Positions 1 through 11,162 are shown, counted from the stretch's first letter. The stretch: DNA of 17,848 nucleotides from Bondarzewia mesenterica (GCA_004802705.1 SGPL01000627.1:1-17848), one strand, 5' to 3'. Numbers and translations: made by a program. The notes: generated from the sequence alone by a model not told the origin.

Positions 1-1284
1 CGTACATTTAAGTTTGCACACATGGAATGAGTCGATCAAAGGAAGGACGTTCGCGGGTCCGGGGCGTGAAGAATTCGAACGAGCATGCAGGTCGGAGAGC
101 AGGACGGATCCAGGAGAGCGCGGAGGCGGGGGAACTGGAGAGCCACTGCAAAATCCTCCGCGGAGGCTTGGGAAACCGAAATCTAGTTCTCGCGCGAATG
201 CCTTCGCGGTCCTCACGGATCTCCATTGAACTCGACTTGAGAATCGAGAATCGGGGTCGGGGATTCTCAGCCTTCCAGCTTCCAGCTTCAACGCTCGTGA
301 CGGCCGTGTAAGTCATAGGCACTAGGCGGGGAGGGAGAGGACGGTCTCCTCGAGTCCCGAGTATCCGCACCCTACTTCGACTGCTTTGCCTCTGTACTAG
401 TCTCATACCCTCTCGCGTTACGAGAGGGTTTGGTCCGAACCTAGCCTCTGTACAGCGTAAATTCATGAGACTCTGATCGCGTCAGCCCCCCCGCGACTCC
501 GAGTCGTTGGGGATCATGAATTGCTGGGGATCACTGACAATAAGTATGACGGGTGGAGTGTAGGAACAAAGGGATCGTCATAGCGATGAGGGGATAACTC
601 AGGAATGGAGGCATCAATGAGGACAGGTCCTAGGATCAAATGAGCGGTTAGATCTGGTTAGATACATACATATGTATATATGGATCATCGGATGGATTTA
701 AGAACTTGATAAATCACACGATGGTCTCTGTTCGTTTCTCCGGGCCCGGCAGTGATGACGGAGTGCACTGTAGTCTCCTCGACGCAGGGTAGTGAGCTCC
801 TCGTCAAGCTTGAAGCTTGAATGTTCGTACCTCCGGATCCTCTTGTCTGACATTGAGTTTATCACAAATGAACAAACGATTGCGGACGAGGAATCCTTGC
901 GGGCATTCGGTCTCGTGACGAATCCCTCAGCTCAACACAAGTAACTTCACTTACCGGCAACCAGCCGCCCTGGCAGCGCCCTCTGAGCTCATCTGAATCG
1001 AATTCGATGGTCGATCGGTAAATAAGGCGCTATGTAGATAGTGCACGGCCCCAGCTCGGTAACTTACTTGGGGATGGTAGAATGGCTTGAAGGGGGTACA
1101 AACTCGCCTGCACACACTTATTTGGTATCTGCTGCGTCGATCGGCGCTTGAGTCGGGGAGACTCGGTTTTTCGTCATAAGCTGTAATTTTGAAACCGAAG
1201 ACCGGATAAAAGGCAGAGCAAATGAGGCAGAGTGGGCGCCATGCAGTACTTGGGGTGAAACTACTAACCCTGTACAGAATATGC
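1..1284. other. Non-coding stretch, no supported gene
   Basis: I see no gene here that I can support. Open frames on both strands near 8-466 give Arg/Ser/Pro-rich translations with no recognisable domain and look like chance frames. The stretch holds a perfect 9-bp inverted repeat at 407-429, a 7-bp tandem duplication (AAGCTTG twice, 806-819), an AT-rich palindromic patch near 664-680, and at 941-960 a close copy of the sequence that lies just upstream of the U6 gene. The right part is probably the 3' flank of the 199-residue gene, whose stop codon is at 1285-1287. Confidence 0.6.
407..429. repeat. Perfect 9-bp inverted repeat, 5-nt loop
   Basis: ACCCTCTCG (407-415) and CGAGAGGGT (421-429) are exact reverse complements separated by CGTTA. 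It could form a short hairpin in DNA or RNA, or be a symmetric protein-binding site. No T-run follows it, so it is not a simple terminator. Function unknown. Confidence 0.75.
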
Positions 1285-2076
1285 TCATGTGTGACCGGAA
1301 GCTATTCGCGCCCTAGGATCATTTTCAATGACTGGATCTTCCCAGGACGCCTGTGAGCAGAACATGCAGTTCAGCCGATTCTGTGCATCCTACAACCTGA
1401 GTGGGCTTACCGTCCGAGTAATCAACTCATCGCCATTGTCCTCGATCACCCTCACCACGCTCCCTTCCTTAACGCTAGGAGTGTTCACGAAGCGGGCGAG
1501 GCTCTCGAGCTTGTCCACATCAATCCCATACCTCCTGGCCAACTCCTCGAGCTCGCCCTGTGTCGTCACTAGCTTTCGCTCCTCTAGCAGGTCCGTCAGA
1601 GAGTCAACCAGCAAACGATTGTGGGGTACGCGTGACGATGACGCCGCGGTTTCGGACTCCACCCGGGAACGGTATGCCCGATTCACATCGTCTGCCTGGG
1701 ATGCAACGAGTCACGCAAATTTGAGGAGGACACATACGTGGCAAGAGAATATACAATCTGCACACACCGTACGGATAGTCTGCATATGGTGATCCACGCG
1801 CACTGGCCCAAGGCGTCTCAAGTTGGCCAGAAACTGTGGATCACGAGAATCTCTCTCGATATCTGAAAACAAACCCCGCATGTGAGGCGGTCGATCCACC
1901 ACAATCGGGAATGCCGACCTACCTTCGTCCTTGGTCTCGCTCGCCCGCGGGTTTTGAGGCTTTGCTCGTGGGGGCACATCGCTGGGTCCTGGTGTTCGAG
2001 CGCCGGCCCAGGATGGTGGTGGTTTTGCAGCAGTTTTAGGTAGTGTTCGCGCAGCTTTCGACGAGGCTGAACCCAT
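1285..2076 (-). CDS. Conserved-looking 199-aa protein of unknown function, 4 exons
   Basis: Exons on the minus strand are 2076-1923, 1862-1768, 1695-1411 and 1350-1285. The introns (60, 72 and 60 bp) all start GT and end AG, and the joins keep one frame to TGA at 1287-1285. The start at 2076 gives MGSASSKA: Gly2, Ser6 and Lys7 fit an N-myristoylation signal. Residues 8-50 are Pro/Ala-rich and basic with a PSWAGART motif. The middle (about 52-90) is charged, with the run DPQFLANLRRLGPV. Residues about 105-165 look helical, with a helix-turn-helix-like segment around TQGELEELARRYGIDVDKL. The tail carries a WEDP motif. I believe related proteins occur across fungi, but I cannot name the family. 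A mitochondrial or membrane-attached role is possible and untested. The gene lies downstream of, and on the same strand as, the PUF gene. Exon 4 is the least certain part. Confidence 0.72.
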
Positions 2077-2834
2077 TCTGGAGCGATGGTATATTTTGGT
2101 GAGCAGGATTTCAATGCTTATAGTCTGTTCATTAACCAGGTGAGTGAGGAAGAGTCAAGACGCGTTCGATTGACGAGCGCGCAGTCAAGTCACAAGTGAG
2201 TACGAGAACACGATGACGTACCAATTTTCTCAAGTTCAAGCCCCACCAACCTTGCACCGACCGATCGAGCTTCAAAACTTCGATGTTTCAACATTCAGTA
2301 CTCAATTCCAACATTCAATTCCAACTACATACTGTACATACAGAGGCAATTTGAGGCTGGCAGTCCAAGACACGATTTCCTCTATGAGATTCGTCGGCTA
2401 TTTTTTTTACAGCCCTTCTTTATCTGTACATGAGTTGGAAACGGGGAAAAAACTTGGAGCAAAAATAGTTAAAAAAAAAAAGGACGAAAGAAAATAAAAC
2501 AGTAGGAGGAAAGAAAAAAAAGCAACAGCCATTCCAGCATCGGGCTACTAAAAGCGGCAGCACAAGAACCACGTCCAGATTTTGTACTTGTTTTCGAAAA
2601 AGAGCGTGATAGGGTGCATGGAGGAGCAACGGCGCGCGTAAGACATTGGTGGGTATAAAAAAAGGGAGGAGCAATCGATGTGAGCAAACCGTAAACCCAG
2701 ACATAATAAGTGGAGTAAAAGAATTGCAAAAAGACGAAGGTCGTGACGCGAGCAGGAGTAGGGTGCGAAAAGGGTGCGGGAGCGACGTGCTAAATATACT
2801 GATAGGTCATGCGGTGCAGGCATTGGGCTGTCGT
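2077..2834 (-). other. Intergenic: PUF-gene 3' UTR and promoter of the 199-aa gene
   Basis: No gene is supported. On the minus strand the part next to 2834 is the 3' UTR of the PUF gene. It includes long pyrimidine/T-rich runs (2462-2520) that keep all frames open and create spurious ORFs. The part next to 2077 is upstream sequence of the 199-residue gene and holds the shared 8-mer ACCTTGCA at 2249-2256, about 175 bp before that gene's ATG. No clear TATA box or poly(A) signal stands out. Confidence 0.6.
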
Positions 2835-5800
2835 TCAGAATGTGCCCATATTGGGAGTGAGGTTCTGTTGATACATTTGGTACATGTAGGCCTGGTAAGC
2901 TTGTTGGGGTGGAACAGATTGGGGTGCCATTCCGGCGTAGGAGAGTTGGCCCATGTTGAGGAGGCTGCCAGCAGACGCGAGGCTGGGCGACTGAGTCGCA
3001 TACGGGCCAGAAGGAATTGGAGTTTGCGGCACGGAAGGCGCGGAAGACATGCCTCCGTTGCGGCGGGGCGTCGTCCCTCGAGGGCTAGAGATGTCAGGCG
3101 AACGGAGCCCAAACGGATTGAAGGGGTCCGACACTGGAGAGAATGTGGTCGTAGGATTTGAATTGCGGCCGCGTGTGTTGGCACTGGGGTTTTGGTTGTA
3201 AGCAGGATCGATGGAGAGTTGAGGCTGTCCCGACTGCGGGTTCTGGCCTCCCATTTGCAGGGCCGCCATCATGGACGCCAAATTCTGATCGTGAGTAGAG
3301 TAGCCAGATGGAAGACCAGGCATTCCATACGAGCTCGACGAGACGCCGAACTTTGTCTTCGATCCCGGCGTAGTCGCGGTGTTGGTAAAATTGGGCTGGA
3401 AATTAGGGATAGGGAGACCGACTTCCTCGATCAGACGACGATAGGCTTGAGTAGCGATGACTTTGAGCTCGATCAGCACGCGTTTGGTCGCCTCAATGTA
3501 GACGGGCCTCTGAACCGGATCAATGAAAGGACTCGTGAGAATCTTATGGACGACGGCGACGCCATTCACTTGGTCTCCCAGCACGTCCGTAAGAACGTGG
3601 TCTGCAGGCGATGAGAACAAGGCCTCGACAACTTGGCTGGACGCTTGCGGCTCCACCTTCTGATTCACGATGCGCAAGACGGTCAGCGACGCCAACTTGT
3701 GCGTGCACAGGTGCGACAGATGCGGCGTGAAACGGGGAGCCAGCAACAAGTAGCGCGATGGGAAGCCAGAAGTGTCGAGCAGCCAGGTGAGCAGCAGGGC
3801 ACCATTGGGGTTTGTCGCCAACGGGATGGAGTTGAGGATGATGGCAGTGGCGATGCGACGCTGCTGGCTAACAGTGATGTTGGGGCTCTCGAGACAGGCC
3901 CTCATGCTACGAGCGCCGAAGCGACCCTGGGCAACGTCCCACAGGCGGTCGACCATTGCGTCAAAGATGAAATCGTCGGCGGGAGCACCAAAGCGAAGGC
4001 AGCACCTGTGAAAATATGAGTTGCGATCAAACTCGATGCGGTGTTGGGAACGTACTGGATTACGTAGTTTCCGAACTGGTCCAGGAGCAAGGGCGGAGCG
4101 TAAGGACGCAAGTTCGATGCGATCAAGGCCACCTCCTCTGGGGTCTGCACGCAATCAATGATCTTCTGGGCCGCCCAGGTGCCATTCTTGTGGATACCAA
4201 TCATGGCAAGATGGGGACCGATGCGTTCGAGCATGGCCAGACGAGCCGGCAAGCTGCACTTCTCGAACAACTTTTGCACGACCTGACGAACACCCGAGGT
4301 CAGCGCCAACGCTGAGACCCGTCCACTGAGAAAATACTTACGGTGTTCCCGAGCCAGTCCGACGCCAAGTCCACGATCTCGCCGTCCACGAAATCGCCCG
4401 CCACCTGCTCAATCTCTTCGTCTGAAATCGTGTTCGAATCCATCCTCTTGCGCAGCTCACGCAATTTGGAGGCATCCCAGCGCCTGTTGTGCGGCCTCTC
4501 AGAGACAAGCGGGATCGTCGTGTAATACATCGTGGGCGGGCGGAATTCTGCGGCACGTCCATGTCAATGAAAAACACTCAAAATCCATCAAAGAACAGTG
4601 TACATACCCGCCAGAGCCTGAATATCGGCATCGGCATCTGGGCTCCCACCGGCAAGCTCTTTCATGATCATCTGCTGCTCCGTCACGCTCGGGGTCCAAC
4701 CAGCGGGCTTAGCGGTGCCATCACTCACATACGCCGTGTTGTGCGTACCAGCGCTGATCATGCTGAGCAGCAAGTTCGACCGATAGTTCTCAACAGCGCC
4801 GCCGAGCACCTGCTGATCCACAGGGATGGTCGAGGCCCCCTTGACGCTACGCAAAGCGTGGATGGTAGCACCAACGCTGAGGTCACCCACGCCCTGCACG
4901 CTGATCCCAGGCACCTCCTCCTGTCCTCCAGCGCCCTCCTGTCCGTTCTTGACCGGCACCTTCGCGAAGCCGATGCGGATAGCGCCGACGTCGCTTCCCA
5001 ACACGTCACGCCCATTCAGAGCCTTCCTCGCCCTGACCGCATCGTCCAACCGTTCAAAGTTGATGAAGCCACAATTCTTGTGCGTCAACACCCTCGCAGA
5101 CTCGATCGGTCCATACGGGCTGAACACGCTGAGAATTGTCGCGGGCGTCGTCGTCGACGGGATGGACCCGATCCAGAGCGCCCGGGTCGGGCTCGACTGC
5201 AGCTGGGCATCGATGCCGTTCAGACCAGCGTTCGCCGCGTTCTTCCCAGTGCCCGCAGGCGAAGTGTTGCTCGGGACAGACGCACTGGCGCCCTTGCCAG
5301 GAGCGGCAGGCGCGCTGTCGGCTTTGCCAAACCCGATGCGCACGGTCTGTCCGTTGGGCATGCCGATATTGCCCCCCAGGCGATTGAGCACGTCTTCCTT
5401 GGCGCGGACGGCATCAGCCTGATCAACAAAATTGACGAAACCACACTCCTGCACGCGATATCAGCAACGGGGTGGGAGAGGGGTGCCATCTTACGGCAAC
5501 GTCAGACGAACCTTCTCGGGCAACAATCTCAGACTCTCGATGGCACCGTACGGCGCGAAGACATGGATGAGCTGCTCGCTCGAGACAGAGTTGTCCAAAT
5601 TGCCGATCCAGAGCGAGCGCGTGGGCGTCTGCATCTGCGCACTCTGCTCGGACTTGGGGGACACAGCCCGGCCAGTCTGACCCGGGGCGAGCAAGTAGGG
5701 TGAGGATCTCGTGGCTCCCAACTCTCCGTTCGGAAAACGAACCGTGGGCGACACGCCGGCGCGGACACCAGCGACCTTCTCCGTCTTCAAGATACCTCCA

Positions 5801-6888
5801 GGCGTGCCGATCTGGCTGTTCGCAACGCTGGTGTACGAAGGCATCTGGCTCACGGACTCATAGGGCAACTGATCCAGGGCGGCGGCGGCGGCAGCAGCGG
5901 CACGACGATGCAAGTGGGACGGATCGTCGAGCATCCCGACAGAGATGGCTCGCGGGCGGCTGCTGGCAAGATTAGCACCGAGATGATCGCTCTGCCTGAA
6001 TCCCTTGGCGACATAGGACGACGGGAAATAGCTGTCTGGCACGAGGGAATCGGCATACGCGTCGAGACTCTGACGGCCGTACGACTGCTCGTACATGTCC
6101 TCCTCCTCCTCGGCATTGGGGGTCGACAACAGCGAGCCGGTCGACGTCGGCATCCGGCGATACGGGTGCGAGACCGTCGTGGCGCGCATGCGGGGCGGAT
6201 TGGACAGATTTCCAGCGATGACGGCCTGCGCCTGGTTGCGCAACTCCGAAATCGTCGCCGCGGGGGGCGGCCTGTGATGGCTCTCATCCAATCCCAGATA
6301 GTCGAGTGTGTGAACGTCGAACTCGTCAGCCCCGGAGTCCATGGACGTCACAGAACGAAGCTCGTCGAGGACGGGGAAGGCGCTGTTATTGCTGGACGAC
6401 AACCAAGAGGACGAGAAGATGCTAGGGCCGAACGCGTTGGAAAGACCGTCCGAGGGCAAAGTGGTCAACGAGCCCGAGCGCAGGCGACTGTTGCGTTCCG
6501 TAAGCGCAGACGAAGCGACCGAAGAAGCGACCGAAGCAGAGTGGCGGAGGCTGGGCCGCATCGGCGCCGCTGCCGCCGTCGCCGCACTCTGAACCGCAGA
6601 ACTCTGCATCTGCATCTGCTCTCCAAACGACTCGGTCGAAGGGATCGTGTTGCCCAGCGTGTTCGTGGCCGCGTACTGCTGAGCCGCGAGCGACACGTTG
6701 GAGGGCAAGGTCCCCGCCCTCGCCCGTCTGAAGCCCGCAGGGAAGGAATTGATAGGCAAACCCGAGCCGTCCGCGGAGGTGGTCGTGTTGGTGGTCGAAG
6801 GTGAAATGTCATTAGGTGGAGAACCGCCTGAGGCGAGAGCGCGCAGCGCAGGGGGCCTGTACCTGCCAATCATGCCATCGCCTTGCAT
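2835..6888 (-). CDS. JSN1: RRM-RRM-Pumilio (PUF) RNA-binding protein, Jsn1/Puf1-Puf2 type, 1273 aa
   Basis: Exons on the minus strand are 6888-5512, 5448-4608, 4547-4342, 4282-4056 and 4005-2835. The introns are 63, 60, 59, 50 bp, and the joins restore family motifs (PEK|ECGFVNF, WLGNT|VVQKLFE, NYVI|QCCLRFG). Residues 1-424 are a Ser/Ala/Pro-rich disordered region with an Ala run. RRM1 spans about 425-501 (RNP2 LWIGNL, RNP1 ECGFVNF) and RRM2 about 549-624 (LWIGSI, NCGFINF). A Pumilio repeat domain runs about 770-1081, and a Gln/Pro/Ser-rich tail follows to 1273. Known family role: Puf1/Jsn1 and Puf2 of yeast bind mRNAs, many encoding membrane-associated proteins, and act in post-transcriptional control in the cytoplasm. 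Only the first three repeats look canonical for base contact; later ones are degenerate. The start at 6888 is the first in-frame Met; Met6 is an alternative. The symbol is by family resemblance, not proven orthology. Confidence 0.93.
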
Positions 6889-7998
6889 CTCGCGCGCTCT
6901 GCGTGCGAGCGGTCAGTTCAACCTTGCAAGCCGTCGATGCGAGCGAGGAACAAAAAGGAGGGGAGATGAAAAAAAGAGAAAAAACTGCACCTCTTGGCGA
7001 ATGCGGCAGAAGGCGCTGGGGGAGGAGTCTTGCCGGAGGGAGTCCTGGAAAAACCAACGGGCTCGGCAGACAGAGACATTATAACCTTGGAGACGAATAA
7101 TGATTAGGTATTATTGAAGGTTGCAAGGTCGTTGAGGAGGCTGGCCCGTGAAGAAAGAGGGCGAGGTGCTCCACAAACAAGGTAGTAGGCGGTGGTTACT
7201 ATGTGCTGGACGGGCTTGACGGTCGTAATGTTGGGCCTGAAAACCGGATTTTTTTTTTATGAGGAACGACGAGGAGAGATAAACAAGACTAAAAACTAAG
7301 TCCAGTAAATAGCACTAGGGGAATAGAGAATAGTACTAAGGGAATAAGACGTTGGGAGTGCAAAACCCAAGCTTCCCTCGAGCTCCCCTCGACTTACATA
7401 ACTGACCATTATAAACTCCGCAATGCCCATATTCATCCTGCCATTTACCCACCATTCAGTTTAACAATTTGGCAGTCCTTGTCCTCCTCAAGCTTCCTCG
7501 CAGCTCTCCCCCTTGTTACAGACTAGGACGATCATATTCATCATAATTTTTCATGCCATACCTCATATGTACTCGACCTACAATCACTAGCGTCTGAGTG
7601 GGGGAATAAAAATATAGTACGAACTAACGTATCTCATCAACGCCTCGCTCGAGCCAACAGCGATGGGTATCGTTCGTCGTCAGCAGAAGCAACGCCGATG
7701 CGCGTGTAGTAAAGTATGGATTGGATCTCGAATTCTGCGGAGGAGAGGGCAATGAAGAAAGAAGAAGAAATGAAAAAAAAAAGTCCTCAGCCTGCAAAAG
7801 CAAGCAGGCGAGCGGCGATAAGGACGACGACGGAGGTAAATGATACAACTCTAAAAAGGACGCGACGTCTGCTTGCAGAAGATAGAAGACACATGAGAAG
7901 GGGTGCGAAATAATTAGATGCCGTCTCGGCATATTGAAACAAAAAAAAGGTGGGGGAATGGTGCGTGCATATGCTCGAGCGACAAAACAAGCCAGCAA
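6889..7998 (-). other. Intergenic: 3' UTR of GDS1-like gene and promoter/leader of PUF gene
   Basis: No coding region is supported. Reading on the minus strand, the segment from 7998 is the 3' flank of the GDS1-like gene, and the segment toward 6889 is the promoter and leader of the PUF gene. A CTGAC branch-site-like sequence followed by CACGCAG just before the ATG (about 6896-6916) hints at a small 5' UTR intron, but no donor can be fixed. Two copies of the shared 8-mer occur here (6921-6928 and 7122-7129). An 18-bp imperfect tandem repeat lies at 7308-7346. Confidence 0.6.
7308..7346. repeat. Imperfect 18-bp tandem repeat, 21-bp period
   Basis: AATAGCACTAGGGGAATA (7308-7325) and AATAGTACTAAGGGAATA (7329-7346) match at 16 of 18 positions and are separated by three bases. 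They lie about 420-460 bp upstream of the PUF gene start. Either a local duplication or paired binding sites; function unknown. Confidence 0.8.
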
Positions 7999-10900
7999 TC
8001 AAGACAGAGAGCTTCTCGAACCCCGTTTGCTCGAACGCGTCCGCGACCGAGCGGCCATGGCGTTCGCCACTCTCTTTGACCTTCGCAGAGGTCGATCGCG
8101 CGAGCAGGATCGCCGACGGACGACCGTCTCCACCGGCTTGTCGATTCTGATCCCTCCTCCATCGTCCTCCGGGAGCGGTTCGAGGTCGACATTCACAGCG
8201 GCGGCGGTCATCGGAGAGCCTTCCCAATCTGAAACGTCGCAAAGCGTTTGAAACATCTCCTGCTCAGTGGGACTGAGCGGGGTCTCCGCCGCGAGCTTAT
8301 CCTCCGATTTGCCGAAATATTGCAGCAGATCCACATTGGAATAATTCACGACCAGGGATGGATGCACCGAAAGCAGGTGATCCTCCACATCCCAGTAAGA
8401 AATCATGCCTCGCTCCCATGGCGTGCTGGCCTCACGTGAGGGCACTTCCCGACGCTGCGACTGCAAGCGCCGCTTGGCTTCCAAAGTCGACTGGAAATGT
8501 GGGCCGAATTGATTCAGCAAACGGCCGCACGCATTCGACCGATGAAAATCCTGTAGTGCCGGGGGGAAGCGCTCGAAAAGGAGGCCAGACAGGAAGACGT
8601 CAAGAAGGTCATCGGGCAGAGGGTGTTTCTGCACGAAAGCCTGGGCCTCCGTCAAGGGCACCCACGTGCCGCAGACGATCGAAGAGCCCAGGCTGATATG
8701 TGTAGCGTTCGGAATGGAGGAAGTGGGAGGAGGGGGAGTGCTCGCATGCTTCGCGATGGGATTCAGGTTGACAAAACCCGTATCGATACGGCGAAGAAAT
8801 CTTGAAGAGCTGACAGACATTTGGTACACGGGAATGCCTGAAATTTTGGTATGTAAAGATACGCGGGATGAAGTCAATGTAACATACCTTCAACCTGGGT
8901 CGCACTGATAGCGGGCGTGCAGGGTTCACATGTGTAAACCACGACCTCCTCATCCTCTGACCGCTCCTGTGGTGATGGCTGTTTCTGATTCCGAAGGGCG
9001 GGCCGGGAGGCGGACGAAGAAAGTGCAGCAAAGTCAGGTGCCGACTCTGGTGAGCTCCACGATGGGAGGGGGGACGAGAAGGGAGGTGGTGTGGATGGGA
9101 CGTCGTCCTGCGTATCGTCGGATTCAGCGGAAGGCGTATCAGGGGGCGGCGTCAAGTCGGAAGGCGCCTCTGACACTTCTCGCGAAGGCACGGGCCCATC
9201 GACAATTCGACTCTTGGCCTTCTTGCTATCCCAAAGCCCTTCCTCGAGCTCGTGAGGATGTATGCTGTCGGGTCCGAGCAACTCCGCGTCCTTCCACATG
9301 AGCTCGCTGGGACGTCGCAGCGTCGCCCACCGCATTTCTCCAATCTCAGAGACTGGCGTTGAGGCGGACAGAGGAGTCAGTGGTGAGCCGCATATGATGT
9401 CGTCCTCGTCTGTGAAGATGAACGTCGATGCCTGCCCCGTGATGAGAGATGGGACAAACAAATCTTCCTCGTTCTTGATGTGAAACGCTTCATCCTCTCC
9501 GACTGGGTCGTAGCCGATAGGGCTCAGTGCATCGTGACCATCCAATTCCCAGGTGTCAAGTTCCTCGACCTTGACGATCGGTGACGAAGACCCCATTCCT
9601 GCCGCAGCCTGCGTGACGACCTCCATGACCTTCAAGCTGCCACTGTCCACGTCGTCCCACTCGTCAAGAACCCTCCGTATGTCGTCGCATGGTTCTTGTT
9701 TGACAAAGACACTGTCCTCGAAATGACCTGAAGACGCAACAAGACCAGACCCACTCACTTCAGGCTCATCCTCGTCCTCCTCATCGTCCTCATCCCAATC
9801 CATGTCATCCTCCTCCTCGTACCACGAGGAACGCTGTGGCGGCGCCGAAGGATGTCGACGCGGATGGGGGATGGGACTCAAGCCATGGTCGTCGTCGTCA
9901 TCGGAGTCGGGTGGTGGTGATGCGACCGAGTATGGGACGGAAGGAGAGCGTCGAAAGTTGGCTGGAGGACAAGAGCCCTCGGACATGGACAAGTCTTGAA
10001 CGGACGAATCGTCAGAGTCTGACGAGGAATCGGAGTCGTCCGAGGTCGAGTCCTCCTCCGAGTCTGACTGGTCTGACACCAAAATGATCTCCTTTGGCAT
10101 CGGTTCGGGAGCCGGACTAGATGAAGACGGGGTGGGAGAGACGCTGCGGGGCGAAGGTTTCAATCGAAGAGTCAACTTGACTTTGGGGGGTCTCTTCTCG
10201 GATTCGCTCGCCGAGTCAGAGTCCGCCTTTTCCCCATCCGCACAAGCCCTGGCCAATCTCTTCCTCTTCTGACCGCACTGCTCCTGCCTGCGTGCCCTAT
10301 CTCTCTCACGCTTTCGCTCCTTCGGACCAGAAGGGATGGCGCCGACTTTGCCGTTCTCTGTGTAATCGCACAAGCGTACGCCGGCTCTTGCAAAGGGACA
10401 CGGAGCACCGGCAGCCCTGCTAAGATACCAGACCATGGTGCCTCTCCTAAAGTTAGTAACCCTATTGTCTCCGGGGGCAAGGGCACAGTGAGCACCGCCG
10501 GAACGGGAATGCAAGGCCAATGCGAGTTCGTCGTCTGAAGGAGTGCCGGAGAGAACATGGCGTGAGAGGAGAGGGTAGTCCTGCTGAGTGTCGCATCGGT
10601 GCATATGGTTGCGGATGTAGGTGGTGATGGCCTGGCCGGCAGCGGAGGCGCTGTAGGGGAGGGGAGTAAGGCTAGCCATTGGATAGGGTTAGGGGCAAAA
10701 GGACGTACTTCTGGCATACGAGACCGAAGCGCATGGTCATCTCAGCTAGATCTTTGATGGTCATGGCTCGATTGTCCTGAAAAAGAAGACGCGAGAGAGA
10801 AGTGGCGTCAGAAATTTGACATGGGAAAATACGGTGGCGAGGCAGGCACGCACCACGGAGAGAAAGGATCGGCCAATGGCTATGAATACTTTGCTATTGG

Positions 10901-11162
10901 CGTCTTCGGCGTGAAGCATGACATGGGGGGGAGGAAAGTCGGGCATGGTGGAGGAGGATGAGGGGACGTCGGAGGAGGGGGAGTCGGGACTGGAAGGGGA
11001 AAAGGCGGGTCTGATGCGTCGTTGGGGGGCGAGTGGGTCGGAAGCTTGACGGAGGCGCGAGGAAGGTCTTATAAAGGAGTTTTGACGTATTCTGGTGGCA
11101 TAGTGATGTGGAGTCGAAGGGTTCGGTGAAGGACGACCATGGAGGGGGGAGGGGGAATGCAT
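7999..11162 (-). CDS. GDS1: GDS1-type winged-helix nuclear protein with C-terminal KilA-N/APSES-like module, 992 aa
   Basis: Exons on the minus strand are 11162-10854, 10776-10709, 10650-8888 and 8837-7999. The introns are 77, 58 and 50 bp, and joins keep frame (FLSV|DNRAMTIKDL, VCQ|NASAAGQ, TQVE|GIPVYQM). A GDS1-like winged helix covers about residues 82-222. A basic nuclear-localisation-like cluster follows (236-258), then a long acidic, Ser-rich linker with Asp/Glu runs (321-344, 403-423). Residues 714-836 contain GIPVYQM, RRIDTGFVN and GTWVPL, which recall the KilA-N/APSES DNA-binding fold. The extreme C terminus is Arg/Ser-rich. Inferred role: nuclear transcription regulator; yeast GDS1 is linked to growth phenotypes but is poorly understood. 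The start chosen is Met at 11162, close to the conserved region; an in-frame Met at 11357 would add 65 Pro/Leu-rich residues that look like translated leader. The symbol marks domain similarity only. Confidence 0.85.

Noticed and set aside
8..466. 152-codon open frame on the minus strand
   Set aside because: Arg/Ser/Pro-rich with no recognisable motif, overlapped by open frames on the other strand, and no splice pattern to extend it. Looks like a chance frame in GC-rich DNA.
1061..1090. AACTTACTTGGGG, resembling the 5' end of U1 snRNA
   Set aside because: U1 needs ACTTACCT to pair with 5' splice sites; one key base differs and no U1 stem-loops or Sm site were recognised downstream.
2420..2823. 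Several overlapping minus-strand frames rich in Phe/Leu/Ser that look like membrane proteins
   Set aside because: They arise from T-rich sequence in the 3' UTR of the PUF gene, and all three frames are open at once.
4489..5703. 404-codon plus-strand frame
   Set aside because: Antisense shadow of the PUF gene: the minus strand carries two clear RRM domains here, and the plus frame has no recognisable domain.
5908..6804. 298-codon plus-strand frame, very Arg-rich
   Set aside because: Antisense shadow of the Ser/Ala-rich N-terminal exon of the PUF gene.
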